Below are positions 1-8,887 of a stretch of 41,142 bases of DNA, piece after piece. Each line of letters opens with the position of its first letter. Positions within the stretch are counted from its first letter, which is position 1. Source of the DNA: Actinomycetes bacterium (GTDB lineage: Bacteria > Actinomycetota > Acidimicrobiia > Acidimicrobiales > RAAP-2); the NCBI GenBank assembly GCA_021799915.1, contig JAJYZN010000002.1, positions 1 to 41,142 on the forward strand. Direction: 5' to 3'. The notes beneath the pieces were generated by a model. It saw only the letters and a list, made by a program, of their open reading frames with translations. It was not told where the DNA came from and searched no databases. The translations under genes and the position numbers were made by a program.

Positions 1-162
1 GTACGACGGATCGGTCACGATCTCCTGGTACCCGCTGAGGGCGGTGTTGAACACCAGCTCGCCCACGGCGATGCCACCGGGCGGCGCGGCTCCCGCGGCC
101 TCGCCCTCGAACACCGTGCCGTCGGCCAGCACCAGGTGGGCCGGAGCTCGCGTCGCGCTCAT
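1..162 (-). CDS. carA: Carbamoyl-phosphate synthase small subunit, N-terminal 54 codons (partial)
   Basis: This is the start of the glutaminase subunit of carbamoyl-phosphate synthase, which supplies ammonia for carbamoyl phosphate in pyrimidine and arginine synthesis. The 54 visible residues contain [12 protein letters not shown], then [11 protein letters not shown] and TDPSY. These are the conserved N-terminal blocks of CarA; the catalytic Cys-His-Glu glutaminase domain lies beyond the left edge. The ATG at 162 overlaps the pyrC stop as ATGA, so translation is probably coupled. The gene is the last visible member of the pyrR-pyrB-pyrC run, and carB would be expected next, outside the window. 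Confidence 0.93.
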   Translation of the reverse strand, partial: MSATRAPAHLVLADGTVFEGEAAGAAPPGGIAVGELVFNTALSGYQEIVTDPSY

Positions 163-1562
163 CGTTGGGCCTCCGAGTCGAGCACCACCGGTTCCCCGCG
201 CAGGACCGTGTGACGGACCCGCCCGGTCAGCGTCCACCCGGCGTACGGGGTGTTGCGGCTGAGGCTGGCGAGTCCGGTGGGGTCAACGGTCCAGGTGGCG
301 GTGGGGTCGACCACGCAGATGTTGGCCACCGCGCCGACGACGAGGGGACCCCCGTGGCAATCACCCAGGCCGGCAATCGACGCCGGTCGAGCGGTCAAAA
401 GCGCCAGCACGGCCCCGACGTCGAGCACTGCTCCCTCCCCGGCGTCGAGCACGATCCCGGTTCCGCCAAGCCGCCCGGGTGCGTCCGGCATCTCGCCCCC
501 ACCCGGCGCCGAGCCGGAGCCTCGATGACGGGTGAGGGCCGTGAGGGTGACGGCCAGTGCCGTCTCGAGCCCGAGCATCCCGGGAGGTGCCATGTCGAAC
601 GGAACGTCCTTCACCTCGGGGCTGTGAGGCGCATGGTCGGTGGCCACGGCGTCGATGGTGCCGTCGGCCACCCCGGCCCGGACGGCGAGCACGTCGGCGA
701 ACGTGCGCAGCGGAGGGTTCACCCGGTACGACGGGTCGTACCCGGCCACGGCCTGGTCGGTGAGGACCAGGTGGTGAGGTGCGACCTCGGCCGTCACCGC
801 CAGCCCTTCGCTCTTGGCCCGCCGCACCAGCTCGACGGCTCCGGCCGTGGAGAGGTGGAGGAAATGCACCGGGACGCCGGTCTGTCGGACCAGGGCGATG
901 TCCCGAGCCACCATGGCCTCCTCGGCCGCCGAGGGGATACCGGGAAGACCCAGCCGGCTGGACCACTCCCCTTCGTGCATGACCCCGCCGGCGGCCAGCA
1001 GCGTGTCTTCGCAGTGCTGGGCCAGGACGACCTTCTGACCCCGTGCCCGGAGCCCTCCGGCGTAGTCGAGTGCCCGTCGCATGAGCCCACCGTCTTGGAC
1101 CCCGGCCCCGTCGTCGGTGAAGATCCGCACTCCGGCGTCGGCCATCTCGGCCATCGGGGCCAGCTGGTCGCCGGCACGCCCCACCGTGATGGCGCCGGCG
1201 ACAGCCACGTCGGCCATCGCACCCCGCCCGAGCGAGAGCACCTCGTGCACCACGGCCGCAGAGTCGATAGGCGGATCGGTGTTGGGCATCGCCACGATCG
1301 CCGTGTACCCCCCGAGCGCCGCGGCCCGGGCGGCGCTCTCGACGGTCTCTGCCTCCTCGCCTCCGGGTTGGCGGAGGTGGGCGTGCAGGTCGACCAGCCC
1401 CGGTGAGACCACACACCCGCCGGCGTCGAGGATCTTCGTCCCCGGATCGACGTCCAGGCGCTCGGCCACTGCCGTGACCACCCCGTCGGTGATCGCCACG
1501 TCGGCGCGGCGGCCCCCGTCGGCGCCCACCAGCGACCCTCCACGGATCACCAGGTCAGCCAC
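159..1562 (-). CDS. pyrC: Dihydroorotase
   Basis: This zinc enzyme closes carbamoyl aspartate to dihydroorotate, the third step of pyrimidine synthesis. The 467-residue product is an amidohydrolase of the class I (PyrC/AllB-like) type. Visible landmarks are [10 protein letters not shown] (the HxH metal pair), [29 protein letters not shown] and ATDHAPHS, which together supply the expected His and Asp ligands. The open frame runs upstream to 1724, but that part is pyrB read in another frame. I place the start at the GTG at 1562, giving VADLVIRGG at the N-terminus and an 8-bp overlap with the pyrB stop. The 3' end overlaps carA by 4 bp. The start is inferred; the family call is firm. Confidence 0.93.
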   Translation of the reverse strand: MADLVIRGGSLVGADGGRRADVAITDGVVTAVAERLDVDPGTKILDAGGCVVSPGLVDLHAHLRQPGGEEAETVESAARAAALGGYTAIVAMPNTDPPIDSAAVVHEVLSLGRGAMADVAVAGAITVGRAGDQLAPMAEMADAGVRIFTDDGAGVQDGGLMRRALDYAGGLRARGQKVVLAQHCEDTLLAAGGVMHEGEWSSRLGLPGIPSAAEEAMVARDIALVRQTGVPVHFLHLSTAGAVELVRRAKSEGLAVTAEVAPHHLVLTDQAVAGYDPSYRVNPPLRTFADVLAVRAGVADGTIDAVATDHAPHSPEVKDVPFDMAPPGMLGLETALAVTLTALTRHRGSGSAPGGGEMPDAPGRLGGTGIVLDAGEGAVLDVGAVLALLTARPASIAGLGDCHGGPLVVGAVANICVVDPTATWTVDPTGLASLSRNTPYAGWTLTGRVRHTVLRGEPVVLDSEAQR

Positions 1563-2625
1563 GATCAGACCCCACGGCCACCCGGACGCCTTCGGGCACC
1601 GGACGCGCTGCTCTCGGATCGGTGCCGGGCGCCCCGAGGAGAAGGAACAGGATGGCCATACGCACGGCCACGCCGTTGGTGACTTGCCGGGTCGCAAGCA
1701 TCGACGGTAGATCGGCAACCTCACCGGCGACCTCCACGCCCCGGAGCATCGGACCGGGATGGGTCACCACGGCGCCAGGCGCCAACCGGGAGGCCCGCCG
1801 GGAGGTCAGTCCCCAATGCTCGGTGTACTCCCGCAGCGACGGCACGAAGGCACCACTCCCCCGCTCGGCCTGGATGCGCAGGAGCGACACCACGTCGACG
1901 CGGGTCAGGGCGTCGTCGAGATCGGGCTCGACCGTCACCGGCCATCCGGCGAGAGAAGGCGGCAGGAGGCTTCCCGGGCCGGCGATGGACACCGATGCCC
2001 CCAGCGCGTCGTAGGCCAGCACCTGGGAGCGAGCCACCCGGCTGTGGCGGATGTCGCCGACGATCAGGATCCGTTTCCCGTCGAAGCAGTCGATCCCCAT
2101 CGACGCGGGGGGCACTCCGGCTCTCTCGGCCCACACCTGGCGAAGGGTGAAGCAGTCCAGGAGGGCCTGGCTCGGATGTTCGTGCCAGCCGTCCCCGGCG
2201 TTGACCACGTGGGCCCTGCGGGCCCAACGAGCCACCTGATGGCAGGCGCCCGAGGACCGGTGCCGGACGATCAGCGCATCGATCCCCATGGCCTCCACCG
2301 TCTCGACGGTGTCGCGGACCGACTCGCCCTTCTTCACCGACGAAGTGCCGACGGCCAGCGACAGGACGTCGGCCGAGAGCCGCTTGGCCGCCGTCTCGAA
2401 GGAGAGGCGGGTCCGAGTCGACTCCTCGAAGAACAACGTGGCCACCACCCGGCCCCGCAAGGTGGGCACTTTGGGCATGGACCTCCGCTCGACTTCGGCG
2501 AAGGCCTCGGCGACGTCGAGCACCTCGGCGATGCCAGAACGTCCGAGGTCGGCAACCGAGAGCAGGTGGCGCTCCGTCGAGGTCGTCTCGGGAGCTGCGG
2601 AGACCGGGTCGGCGGTCGAGATCAT
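1555..2625 (-). CDS. pyrB: Aspartate carbamoyltransferase catalytic subunit
   Basis: This enzyme joins carbamoyl phosphate and aspartate, the committed step of pyrimidine synthesis. The 356-residue product shows the carbamoyl-phosphate site [13 protein letters not shown], then SSVKKGES (the neighbouring-subunit Lys loop), HPSQALLD and [10 protein letters not shown]. The usual family wording is HPTQALLD and HPGPMNRGVE, so two positions are conservative variants. The first 20 residues are a poorly conserved extension. The ATG at 2625 overlaps the pyrR stop as ATGA, and the end overlaps the pyrC start by 8 bp. There is no pyrI regulatory subunit beside it, as expected for an actinobacterial pyr cluster. 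Confidence 0.96.
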   Translation of the reverse strand: MISTADPVSAAPETTSTERHLLSVADLGRSGIAEVLDVAEAFAEVERRSMPKVPTLRGRVVATLFFEESTRTRLSFETAAKRLSADVLSLAVGTSSVKKGESVRDTVETVEAMGIDALIVRHRSSGACHQVARWARRAHVVNAGDGWHEHPSQALLDCFTLRQVWAERAGVPPASMGIDCFDGKRILIVGDIRHSRVARSQVLAYDALGASVSIAGPGSLLPPSLAGWPVTVEPDLDDALTRVDVVSLLRIQAERGSGAFVPSLREYTEHWGLTSRRASRLAPGAVVTHPGPMLRGVEVAGEVADLPSMLATRQVTNGVAVRMAILFLLLGAPGTDPRAARPVPEGVRVAVGSDRG

Positions 2626-3191
2626 CGATCCGACAGGGTCCCGATGGCGACCCCGTCCTCCCCCACGTCGACCATCTCCTGGCGCGAAGTGGGAAGGTTC
2701 TTCCCCACGTAGTCGGGGCGGATGGGCAGCTCGCGGTGACCACGGTCGATCATGACCGCGAGCTGAATCGACCGTGCCCGGCCGAACTCGCCCAACGCGT
2801 TGAGCGCGGCTCGTACCGTGCGTCCGGTGAACAGGACGTCGTCTACCAGCACGACCACTTTGCCGGTCAGGTCGACGGGGATGTCGGTCACTGCCTCGGG
2901 GAGCACGGGACGGAGACCGATGTCGTCGCGGTAGAAGGCAACGTCCAACGTCCCGAGTGGGACCTCACGCCCTTCTACGTCCCCGAGCACCACGGCCATC
3001 CGTCGGGCCAGCGGCACCCCTCCGGTCTGAAGGCCCACCAGGACCACGTCGTCGAGCCCGCCATTGCGCTCGGCGATCTCGTGTGACATCCGGGTCAGCG
3101 CCCGCTGGACGTCTGCGGCCGAGAGCACCACGGAACGTGGGACGAACACGCCACCCAGGGGCCGGGTATGACTGCGTTCGCGCTCAGCCAC
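2622..3191 (-). CDS. pyrR: PyrR: pyr mRNA-binding attenuation protein / uracil phosphoribosyltransferase
   Basis: PyrR senses UMP/UTP and represses pyrimidine genes by binding a loop in their mRNA; many members also have uracil phosphoribosyltransferase activity. The product shows the PRPP-binding motif [13 protein letters not shown], the block DVAFYRDD, and [16 protein letters not shown] followed by PTSR, all characteristic of the family. The open frame extends to a GTG at 3218. I chose the GTG at 3191 (189 residues, start VAERERSH) because AGGAGG stands 4 nt upstream, and because the 3218 GTG falls inside a likely PyrR-binding hairpin. It is the first pyr gene after an 88-nt gap from nusB, so it probably regulates its own operon. 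Confidence 0.94.
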   Translation of the reverse strand: MAERERSHTRPLGGVFVPRSVVLSAADVQRALTRMSHEIAERNGGLDDVVLVGLQTGGVPLARRMAVVLGDVEGREVPLGTLDVAFYRDDIGLRPVLPEAVTDIPVDLTGKVVVLVDDVLFTGRTVRAALNALGEFGRARSIQLAVMIDRGHRELPIRPDYVGKNLPTSRQEMVDVGEDGVAIGTLSDR

Positions 3192-3195
3192 TGCT

Positions 3196-3201
3196 CCTCC
3201 T
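3196..3201 (-). promoter_or_regulatory. Ribosome binding site of pyrR (AGGAGG)
   Basis: A perfect AGGAGG lies 4 nt before the GTG at 3191 and decides the pyrR start. It begins only 2 nt after the 3' arm of the predicted PyrR-binding hairpin, so protein bound there could block ribosome loading. Confidence 0.75.
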
Positions 3202-3203
3202 GT

Positions 3204-3234
3204 CCGTACGAGCCTCACGGGACCCGCTTCACGG
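3204..3234 (-). promoter_or_regulatory. Predicted PyrR-binding RNA loop in the pyrR leader
   Basis: The RNA folds into a lower stem CCGU:ACGG, a 5' purine bulge GAA, a seven-pair upper stem (including G-U pairs) and the hexaloop CCGUGA. The stretch GGUCCCGUGAGGCU matches the Bacillus PyrR-binding consensus ARUCCNGNGAGGYU, as I recall it, at 13 of 14 positions; only the first A is G. Overall layout (lower stem, purine bulge, upper stem, CNGNGA loop) is that of known PyrR sites. The pyrR ribosome binding site follows directly, which suggests translational repression as known in mycobacteria rather than Bacillus-type attenuation. I see no terminator between this loop and pyrR. Confidence 0.75.
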
Positions 3235-3279
3235 TCAGGAGTCGACCTTAGCAGCCGGAGCGGGCGGTGCCGGCGGTCT

Positions 3280-3681
3280 TCAGGTCGACCCGGAGGTGAC
3301 GATGGCCGCCAGGATCCCGTTCACGAAGCTCCCCGACTCGTCGGTGGAGTAGGTCTTGGCCAGCTCGACGGCTTCGTCGATGACCACGGCCGGCGGAGGA
3401 CCCTCGGGATCCAAGAGCTCGCTCACCGCCAGCCTGAGGACCAGCCGGTCGATGACCGCCATCCGATCGAGCGGCCAGCCGATGGCCTTCGCCGCGATCA
3501 GCTCCTCGGACCTCTGGCGCCGGCTCTCCGCACCGGTCACCAGAAGACGCACGAAGGGGTCGGGTGCGACCGGGACGGACTCCAAGACCCGGGAAGGGGG
3601 CTCGCCCTTCATCTCGGCCTCGTAGAGGATCGAAAGTGCCCGCTCCCGGCTCTGGTGGCGAGTCCCGTGATCGGAGGTCAC
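3280..3681 (-). CDS. nusB: Transcription antitermination factor NusB
   Basis: NusB binds boxA RNA with NusE (S10) and helps RNA polymerase read through rRNA operons. The all-helical product shows [17 protein letters not shown] near the start, then [15 protein letters not shown] and [19 protein letters not shown] before FVNGILAAI, the conserved NusB blocks. The frame opens at a GTG at 3711; I prefer the GTG at 3681 (133 residues) because GGAG stands 4 nt upstream and the remaining N-terminus has normal family length. The choice is uncertain. It follows efp after about 50 nt, which contain a weak GGGCAT/ATGCCC inverted repeat (3717-3740) overlapping the efp stop. An 88-nt leader separates it from pyrR. 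Confidence 0.92.
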   Translation of the reverse strand: MTSDHGTRHQSRERALSILYEAEMKGEPPSRVLESVPVAPDPFVRLLVTGAESRRQRSEELIAAKAIGWPLDRMAVIDRLVLRLAVSELLDPEGPPPAVVIDEAVELAKTYSTDESGSFVNGILAAIVTSGST

Positions 3682-3732
3682 CGATCTCCGCACTTCGCTC
3701 GACCCATCCACCCATCGGGCATCCGGCTCGGG

Positions 3733-4293
3733 CTATGCCCTGGTGAGGTACTCCCCGCTACGGGTGTCCACCTTGATGACGTCGCCGGGGTTGACGAACA
3801 GTGGTACTTGAACCAAGAGCCCGGTCTGCAGCGTTGCCGGCTTACGGGCGCCTGACACGCGGTCGCCCTGCATACCTGGCTCGGTCTCGGTGATCGTGAG
3901 CTCCACCGCGGCCGGGAGGTCGACACCGACGATCTCTCCTTCGAAGATCTCCAATATCGCCTCATCGGTCTCCTTCAGAAAATTCACCGCGTCCCCGAGT
4001 GACGCCGGGGTGACGGACATCTGCTCGTAGGTGGTGGTGTCCATGAACACGTAGTCAGCACCGTCACGGTAGAGGAACTGCATCTCGCGCTTCTCTATGA
4101 TCGCCTGCTCGAGCTTCTCGTCAGCGCGGTACGTGCGCTCGACAACCGCCCCGGTGCGAACGTTCTTCAGCTTCGTGCGGACGAAGGCTCCTCCTTTACC
4201 GGGCTTCACGTGCTGGAACTCCACGACGCCGAACAGACCTTCGGGCAGGTTCAGGGTCATCCCGTTCTTCAAATCATTCGTGGAAACTGCCAT
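3733..4293 (-). CDS. efp: Translation elongation factor P
   Basis: EF-P rescues ribosomes stalled on proline runs. The 186-residue product has the normal three-barrel length. The tip loop reads HVKPGKGGAF with Lys33 at the position that is modified in many bacteria; no modification enzyme is visible nearby. Later blocks AFVRTKLKN, MDTTTYEQ, VPLFVNPGDVIKVDTRSGEYLTR are standard for the family. The ATG at 4293 shares one base with the stop of the upstream peptidase (TGATG), so the two are likely translationally coupled. The pairing of a proline-specific peptidase with EF-P is common in bacteria. Confidence 0.97.
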   Translation of the reverse strand: MAVSTNDLKNGMTLNLPEGLFGVVEFQHVKPGKGGAFVRTKLKNVRTGAVVERTYRADEKLEQAIIEKREMQFLYRDGADYVFMDTTTYEQMSVTPASLGDAVNFLKETDEAILEIFEGEIVGVDLPAAVELTITETEPGMQGDRVSGARKPATLQTGLLVQVPLFVNPGDVIKVDTRSGEYLTRA

Positions 4294-5462
4294 CAGGGCA
4301 CAATGTCCTTCGTGAACTTGGTGAGTGGTCGACTACCGTTCTCGGTGACCACCAGGGTGTCTTCGATGCGCACGCCGCCGGTCCCGGGGAGGTAGACACC
4401 GGGCTCCACCGTGACGATCGTGCCGGGCGAGAGGATAGCAGTGCCCAGGGGGCTCACGGTCGGGGCTTCGTGGATGTCCAGTCCCACTCCGTGCCCGGTG
4501 CCGTGCTCGAAGGCGTCGGCCCATCCCGCTCGGGCGATCACGTCACGGCAGACGGCGTCGACGTGCTTGGCTTCGGCTCCGGCCCGCACCGAAGCCACCC
4601 CGTCGGCCTGGGACTGGGTCACGACCTCGAACACTCGGGCCAGCTCGCCTTCGGGCTCTCCCCCGACGCAGAAGGTCCGGGTCATGTCCGACCGGTACCC
4701 GTCGAAGACCGCTCCGAAGTCGATCACCACCGCCTCGCCGGCACCGATGACCCGGTCGACGGGTCGGTGGTGAGGCTTCGCCGAGTTCGGACCCGATGCC
4801 ACGATCGTCTCGAAGGCCGTCCCTTCGGCCCCCCGCCGTCGCATGGCGGTGTCGAGCTCGAGGGCCAGGCGCGTCTCGGTCAGCGGCTGGTCTGGGGAGC
4901 GATGCAGCAGCGGGAGGACGTCGGCCAACGCGTCGTCGGCGATGGCCGCGGCCTGCTCCATCCTGGCGATCTCCCCAGCGTCCTTCACCTCACGCAGGCC
5001 TTCCACGAGGCCGGCCGTGGCCACCATCTCCACACCTTCGAGCTCCTCGGCCCAGCGCCGGCTGGCAGCCCACGTCACGTCGTCGGCCTCCAGGCCCACC
5101 CGGCCCGAACTGGCCAGAACGTCCTTCACGGCCTGGCGCTGCGCCTGGACCCCGCCCACCACGACCTCTACCTCGGCCCCAGCCGCTGCCACCTGTTCGA
5201 CCGACTGGGTCCGGTACCGGCCGTCGGTGGTGAGCACGGCACGCCCTTCGGTCACCACGAGCACCCCTGCCGATCCGGTGAACCCGGTCAGGTAGCGGAC
5301 GTTTGAGAGATTGGTCACGATCAGGGCGTCCAGCCCGGGGCCGCCCACGGAGCCGGGGCCGCCTTTGGAGCCGCTGTCGCCACCGTGCCCGGCGTCGGCC
5401 AGACGTGCCACCAGCCGCCCCATCCGGGCGTTCACGGCCATCGGGGGCAGCGCTTCGCTCAC
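4293..5462 (-). CDS. pepQ: M24 family Xaa-Pro aminopeptidase/dipeptidase
   Basis: This cytoplasmic metallopeptidase removes N-terminal residues preceding proline. The 389-residue product has an N-terminal creatinase-like domain (LIVTNLSNVRYLTGFTGS) and a C-terminal pita-bread catalytic domain. The five metal ligands are visible: Asp in VIDFGAVFDGY, Asp in RSDMTRTF, His in HGTGHGVGLDIHEAP, Glu in VEPGVYLPG and Glu in RIEDTLVV. The start is a GTG at 5462 overlapping the aroQ stop as GTGA; an ATG a few codons in is also possible. A Gly/Ser/Lys-rich stretch near residues 25-43 is poorly conserved. Whether it is a PepP- or PepQ-type enzyme cannot be settled from sequence alone. Confidence 0.9.
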   Translation of the reverse strand: MSEALPPMAVNARMGRLVARLADAGHGGDSGSKGGPGSVGGPGLDALIVTNLSNVRYLTGFTGSAGVLVVTEGRAVLTTDGRYRTQSVEQVAAAGAEVEVVVGGVQAQRQAVKDVLASSGRVGLEADDVTWAASRRWAEELEGVEMVATAGLVEGLREVKDAGEIARMEQAAAIADDALADVLPLLHRSPDQPLTETRLALELDTAMRRRGAEGTAFETIVASGPNSAKPHHRPVDRVIGAGEAVVIDFGAVFDGYRSDMTRTFCVGGEPEGELARVFEVVTQSQADGVASVRAGAEAKHVDAVCRDVIARAGWADAFEHGTGHGVGLDIHEAPTVSPLGTAILSPGTIVTVEPGVYLPGTGGVRIEDTLVVTENGSRPLTKFTKDIVP

Positions 5463-5935
5463 TCCCGCTCCGCCTCGTCTGACCCTAAGAGCCGCGCCAC
5501 GGCGACCATGGCCAGCTCGTAGCCCAGCCCGCCGAACCCGGCGATCGTCCCGTCCGACACCGACGCCAGCACCGAGTGGTGACGGAACGGCTCCCGCCCT
5601 GCCGGGTTCGACAGGTGCACTTCGACCACGACGCCTTCGAAGGCCGCCAGGGCATCGTGGAGGGACCAGGACGTGTGGCTGAGGGCGCCGGCGTTCACCA
5701 CCAGGGCACCGACACGTCCGCGAGCCCGGTGCACTTCACCGATCAGATCTCCCTCGTCCTCTGAACAAGTGTGCTCGAGCGTGAGCCCCAACCTGCGCCC
5801 CTGCTCGGTGGCGGCACGGACATGATCTTCGAGCGTGGACCGACCGTAGATCTCGGGCTCGCGATCCCCGAGGAGGCTCAAGTTCGGACCCGAGAGGAGG
5901 AGCACCGTGCGGAGGCCGGGTGCCCGGACCGTCAC
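5459..5935 (-). CDS. aroQ: 3-dehydroquinate dehydratase, type II
   Basis: This enzyme converts 3-dehydroquinate to 3-dehydroshikimate, the third shikimate step. The 158-residue length is typical of the type II dodecameric enzyme. Visible blocks are LSGPNLSLLG, REPEIYG (the catalytic Arg and Tyr of the flexible lid), NAGALSHTSWSLHDAL, and EVHLSNPAGREPFRHHS with the catalytic His. The GTG at 5935 overlaps the aroB stop as GTGA. It sits with aroC, aroK and aroB in one run, so four shikimate enzymes are co-expressed here. Confidence 0.96.
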   Translation of the reverse strand: MTVRAPGLRTVLLLSGPNLSLLGDREPEIYGRSTLEDHVRAATEQGRRLGLTLEHTCSEDEGDLIGEVHRARGRVGALVVNAGALSHTSWSLHDALAAFEGVVVEVHLSNPAGREPFRHHSVLASVSDGTIAGFGGLGYELAMVAVARLLGSDEAERE

Positions 5936-7020
5936 GGGGTCACCCCACGGCCTGGGACCTCAGCCTGTCGGGAACGGGTGTCCATCTCCGCCAGGGTACT
6001 CAGCACCACCTCCGGGTCGACACCCCGGACCGGCTCGACCCCTCTCGGGCCGTCCAGTACGAAGGTGAGGCCCCGGGTGGCCTTCTTGTCGCGGGTCATG
6101 AACGCGAGGAGCGACGCATGGTCAGTGCCGGCCGGAAGGGAGTGCGAGAGCCCGAACCCTTCGACGATCCGACGATGCGTCTCCACCCGGGCGGCATCGA
6201 TCCGACCCAGACGATGGGCCAGTTCCGCGGCGAAGACCAGTCCGACGGCGACCGCCTCCCCGTGTCGGAGCCCGTCGGTGCCGAACGCCGCCGCCTCCAG
6301 GGCATGCGCCAGCGTGTGGCCGTAGTTCAGGATCATCCGACGGTCGCTCTCCCGCTCGTCGGACGCCACGACATCGGCCTTGATGGCCACGCAGCGGGCT
6401 ACCTGCTCGGCCAGCGGGAGCTCGAGGATCGAGACGTCGGGAGCAGCTCCGGAGATGAATGCGTACTTCGCCATCTCTCCCCGACCGCACGCCCACTCCG
6501 CCGGGGGCATCGAGCTGAGCACGTGGGTGTCACACAGCACGGCTAGCGGCTGCCAGAAAGACCCCATCAGGTTCTTCCCCTCAGGGAGGTTCACGCCGGT
6601 CTTGCCCCCGATGGCGGCATCCACCTGACCCAGCAACGAGGTGGGCACGTTCACGTAGGGCGTACCTCGGTGGTGCACCGCGGCGGCGAAGCCGGCAACG
6701 TCGGTGACGATCCCGCCCCCGACGGCCACCACCACGTCCGCTCGGGTGAGCCCGGAGCGCGCCAGCTCACGGCAGAGGGTCTCCACGGTGGCGGGAGTCT
6801 TGCTGCCCTCACCCTCGGCAACGAAGTGGACGTCGAAGGGAATACCTGGATCGATGTCGGAGAACCACTCCTGGGCAGTCAAGGCGGCGTGGGTCACGAC
6901 CGCCGCCCTCCGGGCGTCCGGAGCACGACCGGCGACCACTTCGGCCAGCAGCCCTCGGGCACCTTCACCCACGTGGACCTCGTAGCGCCGGGGACCCAGC
7001 TCGACCGGTACGACGATCAC
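5932..7020 (-). CDS. aroB: 3-dehydroquinate synthase
   Basis: This NAD- and metal-dependent enzyme cyclises DAHP to 3-dehydroquinate, the second shikimate step. The 362-residue product has the usual length. Signatures are GGGIVTDVAGFAAAV, NVPTSLLGQVDAAIGGKTGVN, GKNLMGSFWQP, and NYGHTLAHALE followed by HGEAVAVGLVFAAELAHRLG, which carries the metal-binding His and Glu residues. The GTG at 7020 overlaps the aroK stop as GTGA and the 3' end overlaps the aroQ start, so the aroK-aroB-aroQ block is probably translated as a coupled unit. Confidence 0.97.
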   Translation of the reverse strand: MIVVPVELGPRRYEVHVGEGARGLLAEVVAGRAPDARRAAVVTHAALTAQEWFSDIDPGIPFDVHFVAEGEGSKTPATVETLCRELARSGLTRADVVVAVGGGIVTDVAGFAAAVHHRGTPYVNVPTSLLGQVDAAIGGKTGVNLPEGKNLMGSFWQPLAVLCDTHVLSSMPPAEWACGRGEMAKYAFISGAAPDVSILELPLAEQVARCVAIKADVVASDERESDRRMILNYGHTLAHALEAAAFGTDGLRHGEAVAVGLVFAAELAHRLGRIDAARVETHRRIVEGFGLSHSLPAGTDHASLLAFMTRDKKATRGLTFVLDGPRGVEPVRGVDPEVVLSTLAEMDTRSRQAEVPGRGVTP

Positions 7021-7538
7021 CGGTGCCCGGCCTCGACCTGTGCCACCACTTCGTCGGCCACCTCGTCGGGGGTCTTCCCGTCCACGTCGACGACGACATC
7101 GGCTACTTCGGCGTAGTGGGCACGGCGCTCGGCGTCCAGACGGGTCATCGACTCCTCTACCCCCAGAGCACCGGCCAGCAGCGGGCGATCGCCGGCGTCA
7201 CCCACCCGCCCGACCAGGGTCGAGGGCTCAGCTCGGAGCCATACCACCATGCCGGATCGACCGATCGCCTCGCGGTTCACCGGGTCCGCCACCGCGCCTC
7301 CGCCCAAGCTCACCACGACCTCCGACTGCTCTGACAAGACCGAGCGGACCACGTCGCTCTCGATGGCCCGGAAGGTTGCTTCACCCGCGGTACGGAAGAG
7401 CTCCGGGACGCTCCTCCCGGCTCGAGCGGTCACTTCGTCATCGGTGTCGACGTGCTTCCAGCCCAGCCGGTCGGCCACCATCTCCCCAGTCAGGGTCTTT
7501 CCGGCCCCTGGCATCCCGATGAGCACCACCCGTGTCAC
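7017..7538 (-). CDS. aroK: Shikimate kinase
   Basis: It phosphorylates shikimate with ATP, the fifth shikimate step. The 173-residue product has the Walker A motif GMPGAGKT at residues 8-15, the shikimate-binding region DTDDEV, FRAIESDVV, and LGGGAV. The lid region around DAGDRPLLAG contains the arginine expected to contact nucleotide. The GTG at 7538 overlaps the aroC stop by 4 bp. In other actinobacteria aroK also sits between aroC and aroB. Confidence 0.96.
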   Translation of the reverse strand: MTRVVLIGMPGAGKTLTGEMVADRLGWKHVDTDDEVTARAGRSVPELFRTAGEATFRAIESDVVRSVLSEQSEVVVSLGGGAVADPVNREAIGRSGMVVWLRAEPSTLVGRVGDAGDRPLLAGALGVEESMTRLDAERRAHYAEVADVVVDVDGKTPDEVADEVVAQVEAGHR

Positions 7539-8833
7539 CGACCGGTGCCCGGCGGCGCACCAGAGATCGACGAGCGACCTTCTGGTGGGCCGGTGTCGGG
7601 TATGCCGGTGTCGGGTATGCCGGCGTCGGGTATGCCGGTGTCGGGTGGACGAGCACCCGAGTGCGTCTCCCCCAGAGCCGCCACGAAGCCGTCCCTGTTC
7701 CGGGTGACTTCAGACATCGAGTCCCCTCCGAACTTCCGCAACGCCTCGTTGGCCAGGACCAGGGCCATCATCGTCTCGGCGACGACCCCCATCGCCGGCA
7801 CGGCCGTCACGTCAGTACGTTCCCGGAAGCTGACCGTGGACTCCCCGGTCGACACGTCCACCGTCTCGAGCACCGGGCGGTTGAGGGTGGCCAGCGGCTT
7901 CATCGCCACCCGGGCCACGACCAGTCCCCCGATGGAAATGCCCCCCTCGATCCCACCGGCTCTCGCCGTGTCGCGGCCGAAACCTCCCGAGAGCACGGCT
8001 GAGGTGTCCACCTTGATGGCGTCGTGCGCCTCAGAGCCCCTCCGGCCGGCGGCCTCCCAGCCCTCACCCATCTCCACCGCTTTGACCGCCTGGATGCTCA
8101 TGAGCGCCTGAGCCAACAGCCCGTCGAGCCGCCGGTCCCAGTGGACGTGGCTCCCCAGGCCCACCGGCACGCCGTAGGCCACGATCTCGGCGACACCTCC
8201 CAGGGAGTCACCGTCCTTGGCTGCAGCCTTCACCGCCGCCACCATCCGGGGCTCGGCGTCGGCGTCGAAGCACCTCACCGGCGAGCCATCGACCTGGTCG
8301 AGGTCCTCGAACGTCGGGCGTAGCCCTTCGCTGGCCCGGACGTCGCCGAGCTGGATGACGTGGCTCACGATCCTCACGCCGAGGGTGGCCAGCAGCGCTT
8401 TGGCCAGCGTGCCTGCCGCCACCCGGGCGGCGGTCTCCCGGGCCGATGCCCGCTCGAGCACGTCACGTGCGTCGTCAAAGCCGTACTTCTGCATCCCGGC
8501 CAGATCGGCGTGCCCCGGTCGGGGCTGGGTCAGCACCGAAGCAGGAGCCCCCGGAGCGGGCGACATCTCCTGGGTCCACTTACGCTCCCATTCCGAATTT
8601 CCGATCTCCACGGCCACCGGTGAGCCCAGGGTGCGACCGTGTCGCACCCCGCCGAGGAGGCTGACCTGATCGGCCTCGAATCGCATCCGCGGACCCCGAC
8701 CGAAGCCGAGCCGACGGCGAGCCAGCTCGGCCGAGACGTCCTCGACGGTGATCGGGAGGCCGGCCGGAAGTCCCTCGACGACGACCACCAGGGCCCGTCC
8801 ATGTGACTCACCTGCAGTCAGGAAGCGCAGCAC
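7535..8833 (-). CDS. aroC: Chorismate synthase with a repeat-coded C-terminal tail
   Basis: This reduced-FMN-dependent enzyme makes chorismate, the precursor of aromatic amino acids and of the menaquinone made by the men genes further along the window. The 432-residue product shows GESHGRALVVVVEGLPAG, RRRLGFGRGPRM, RPGHADLAGMQKYG, RETAARVAAGT and RERTDVTAVPAMG, all family signatures. The last 40 residues or so are beyond the conserved fold and contain four copies of a PDTGI-type pentapeptide. The start is GTG 8833; the first residues MLRFLTAGESHGR match the family. It opens the large minus-strand run: TAGTTT lies 6 nt upstream and GGAGGG abuts the start, so it may be leaderless or have a very short leader. 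Confidence 0.96.
   Translation of the reverse strand: MLRFLTAGESHGRALVVVVEGLPAGLPITVEDVSAELARRRLGFGRGPRMRFEADQVSLLGGVRHGRTLGSPVAVEIGNSEWERKWTQEMSPAPGAPASVLTQPRPGHADLAGMQKYGFDDARDVLERASARETAARVAAGTLAKALLATLGVRIVSHVIQLGDVRASEGLRPTFEDLDQVDGSPVRCFDADAEPRMVAAVKAAAKDGDSLGGVAEIVAYGVPVGLGSHVHWDRRLDGLLAQALMSIQAVKAVEMGEGWEAAGRRGSEAHDAIKVDTSAVLSGGFGRDTARAGGIEGGISIGGLVVARVAMKPLATLNRPVLETVDVSTGESTVSFRERTDVTAVPAMGVVAETMMALVLANEALRKFGGDSMSEVTRNRDGFVAALGETHSGARPPDTGIPDAGIPDTGIPDTGPPEGRSSISGAPPGTGR
7591..7648 (-). repeat. 15-bp tandem repeat in the aroC 3' end
   Basis: Almost four head-to-tail copies of a 15-bp unit (first copy 7591-7605, last one partial) code for PDTGI/PDAGI pentapeptides at the end of chorismate synthase. 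The period is a multiple of three, so copy number can vary without breaking the frame. The repeat ends about 50 bp before the aroK start. Confidence 0.9.
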
Positions 8834-8839
8834 CCCTCC

Positions 8840-8845
8840 AAACTA
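8840..8845 (-). promoter_or_regulatory. -10-like TAGTTT before aroC
   Basis: TAGTTT fits TAnnnT and ends 6 nt before the aroC GTG, so a transcript would begin at or next to the start codon. The 6 nt between are GGAGGG, which could also serve as a very short-spaced ribosome site. No convincing -35 is visible. Confidence 0.45.
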
Positions 8846-8887
8846 CCCAGCGCGGCCCGGGCGCCCCGTCAGACGCTCGAGTCCGGG

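Noticed and set aside
165..1406. 413-codon open frame on the plus strand
   Set aside because: It is antisense to pyrC, with no protein-like pattern. Long open shadow frames are expected at this G+C content.
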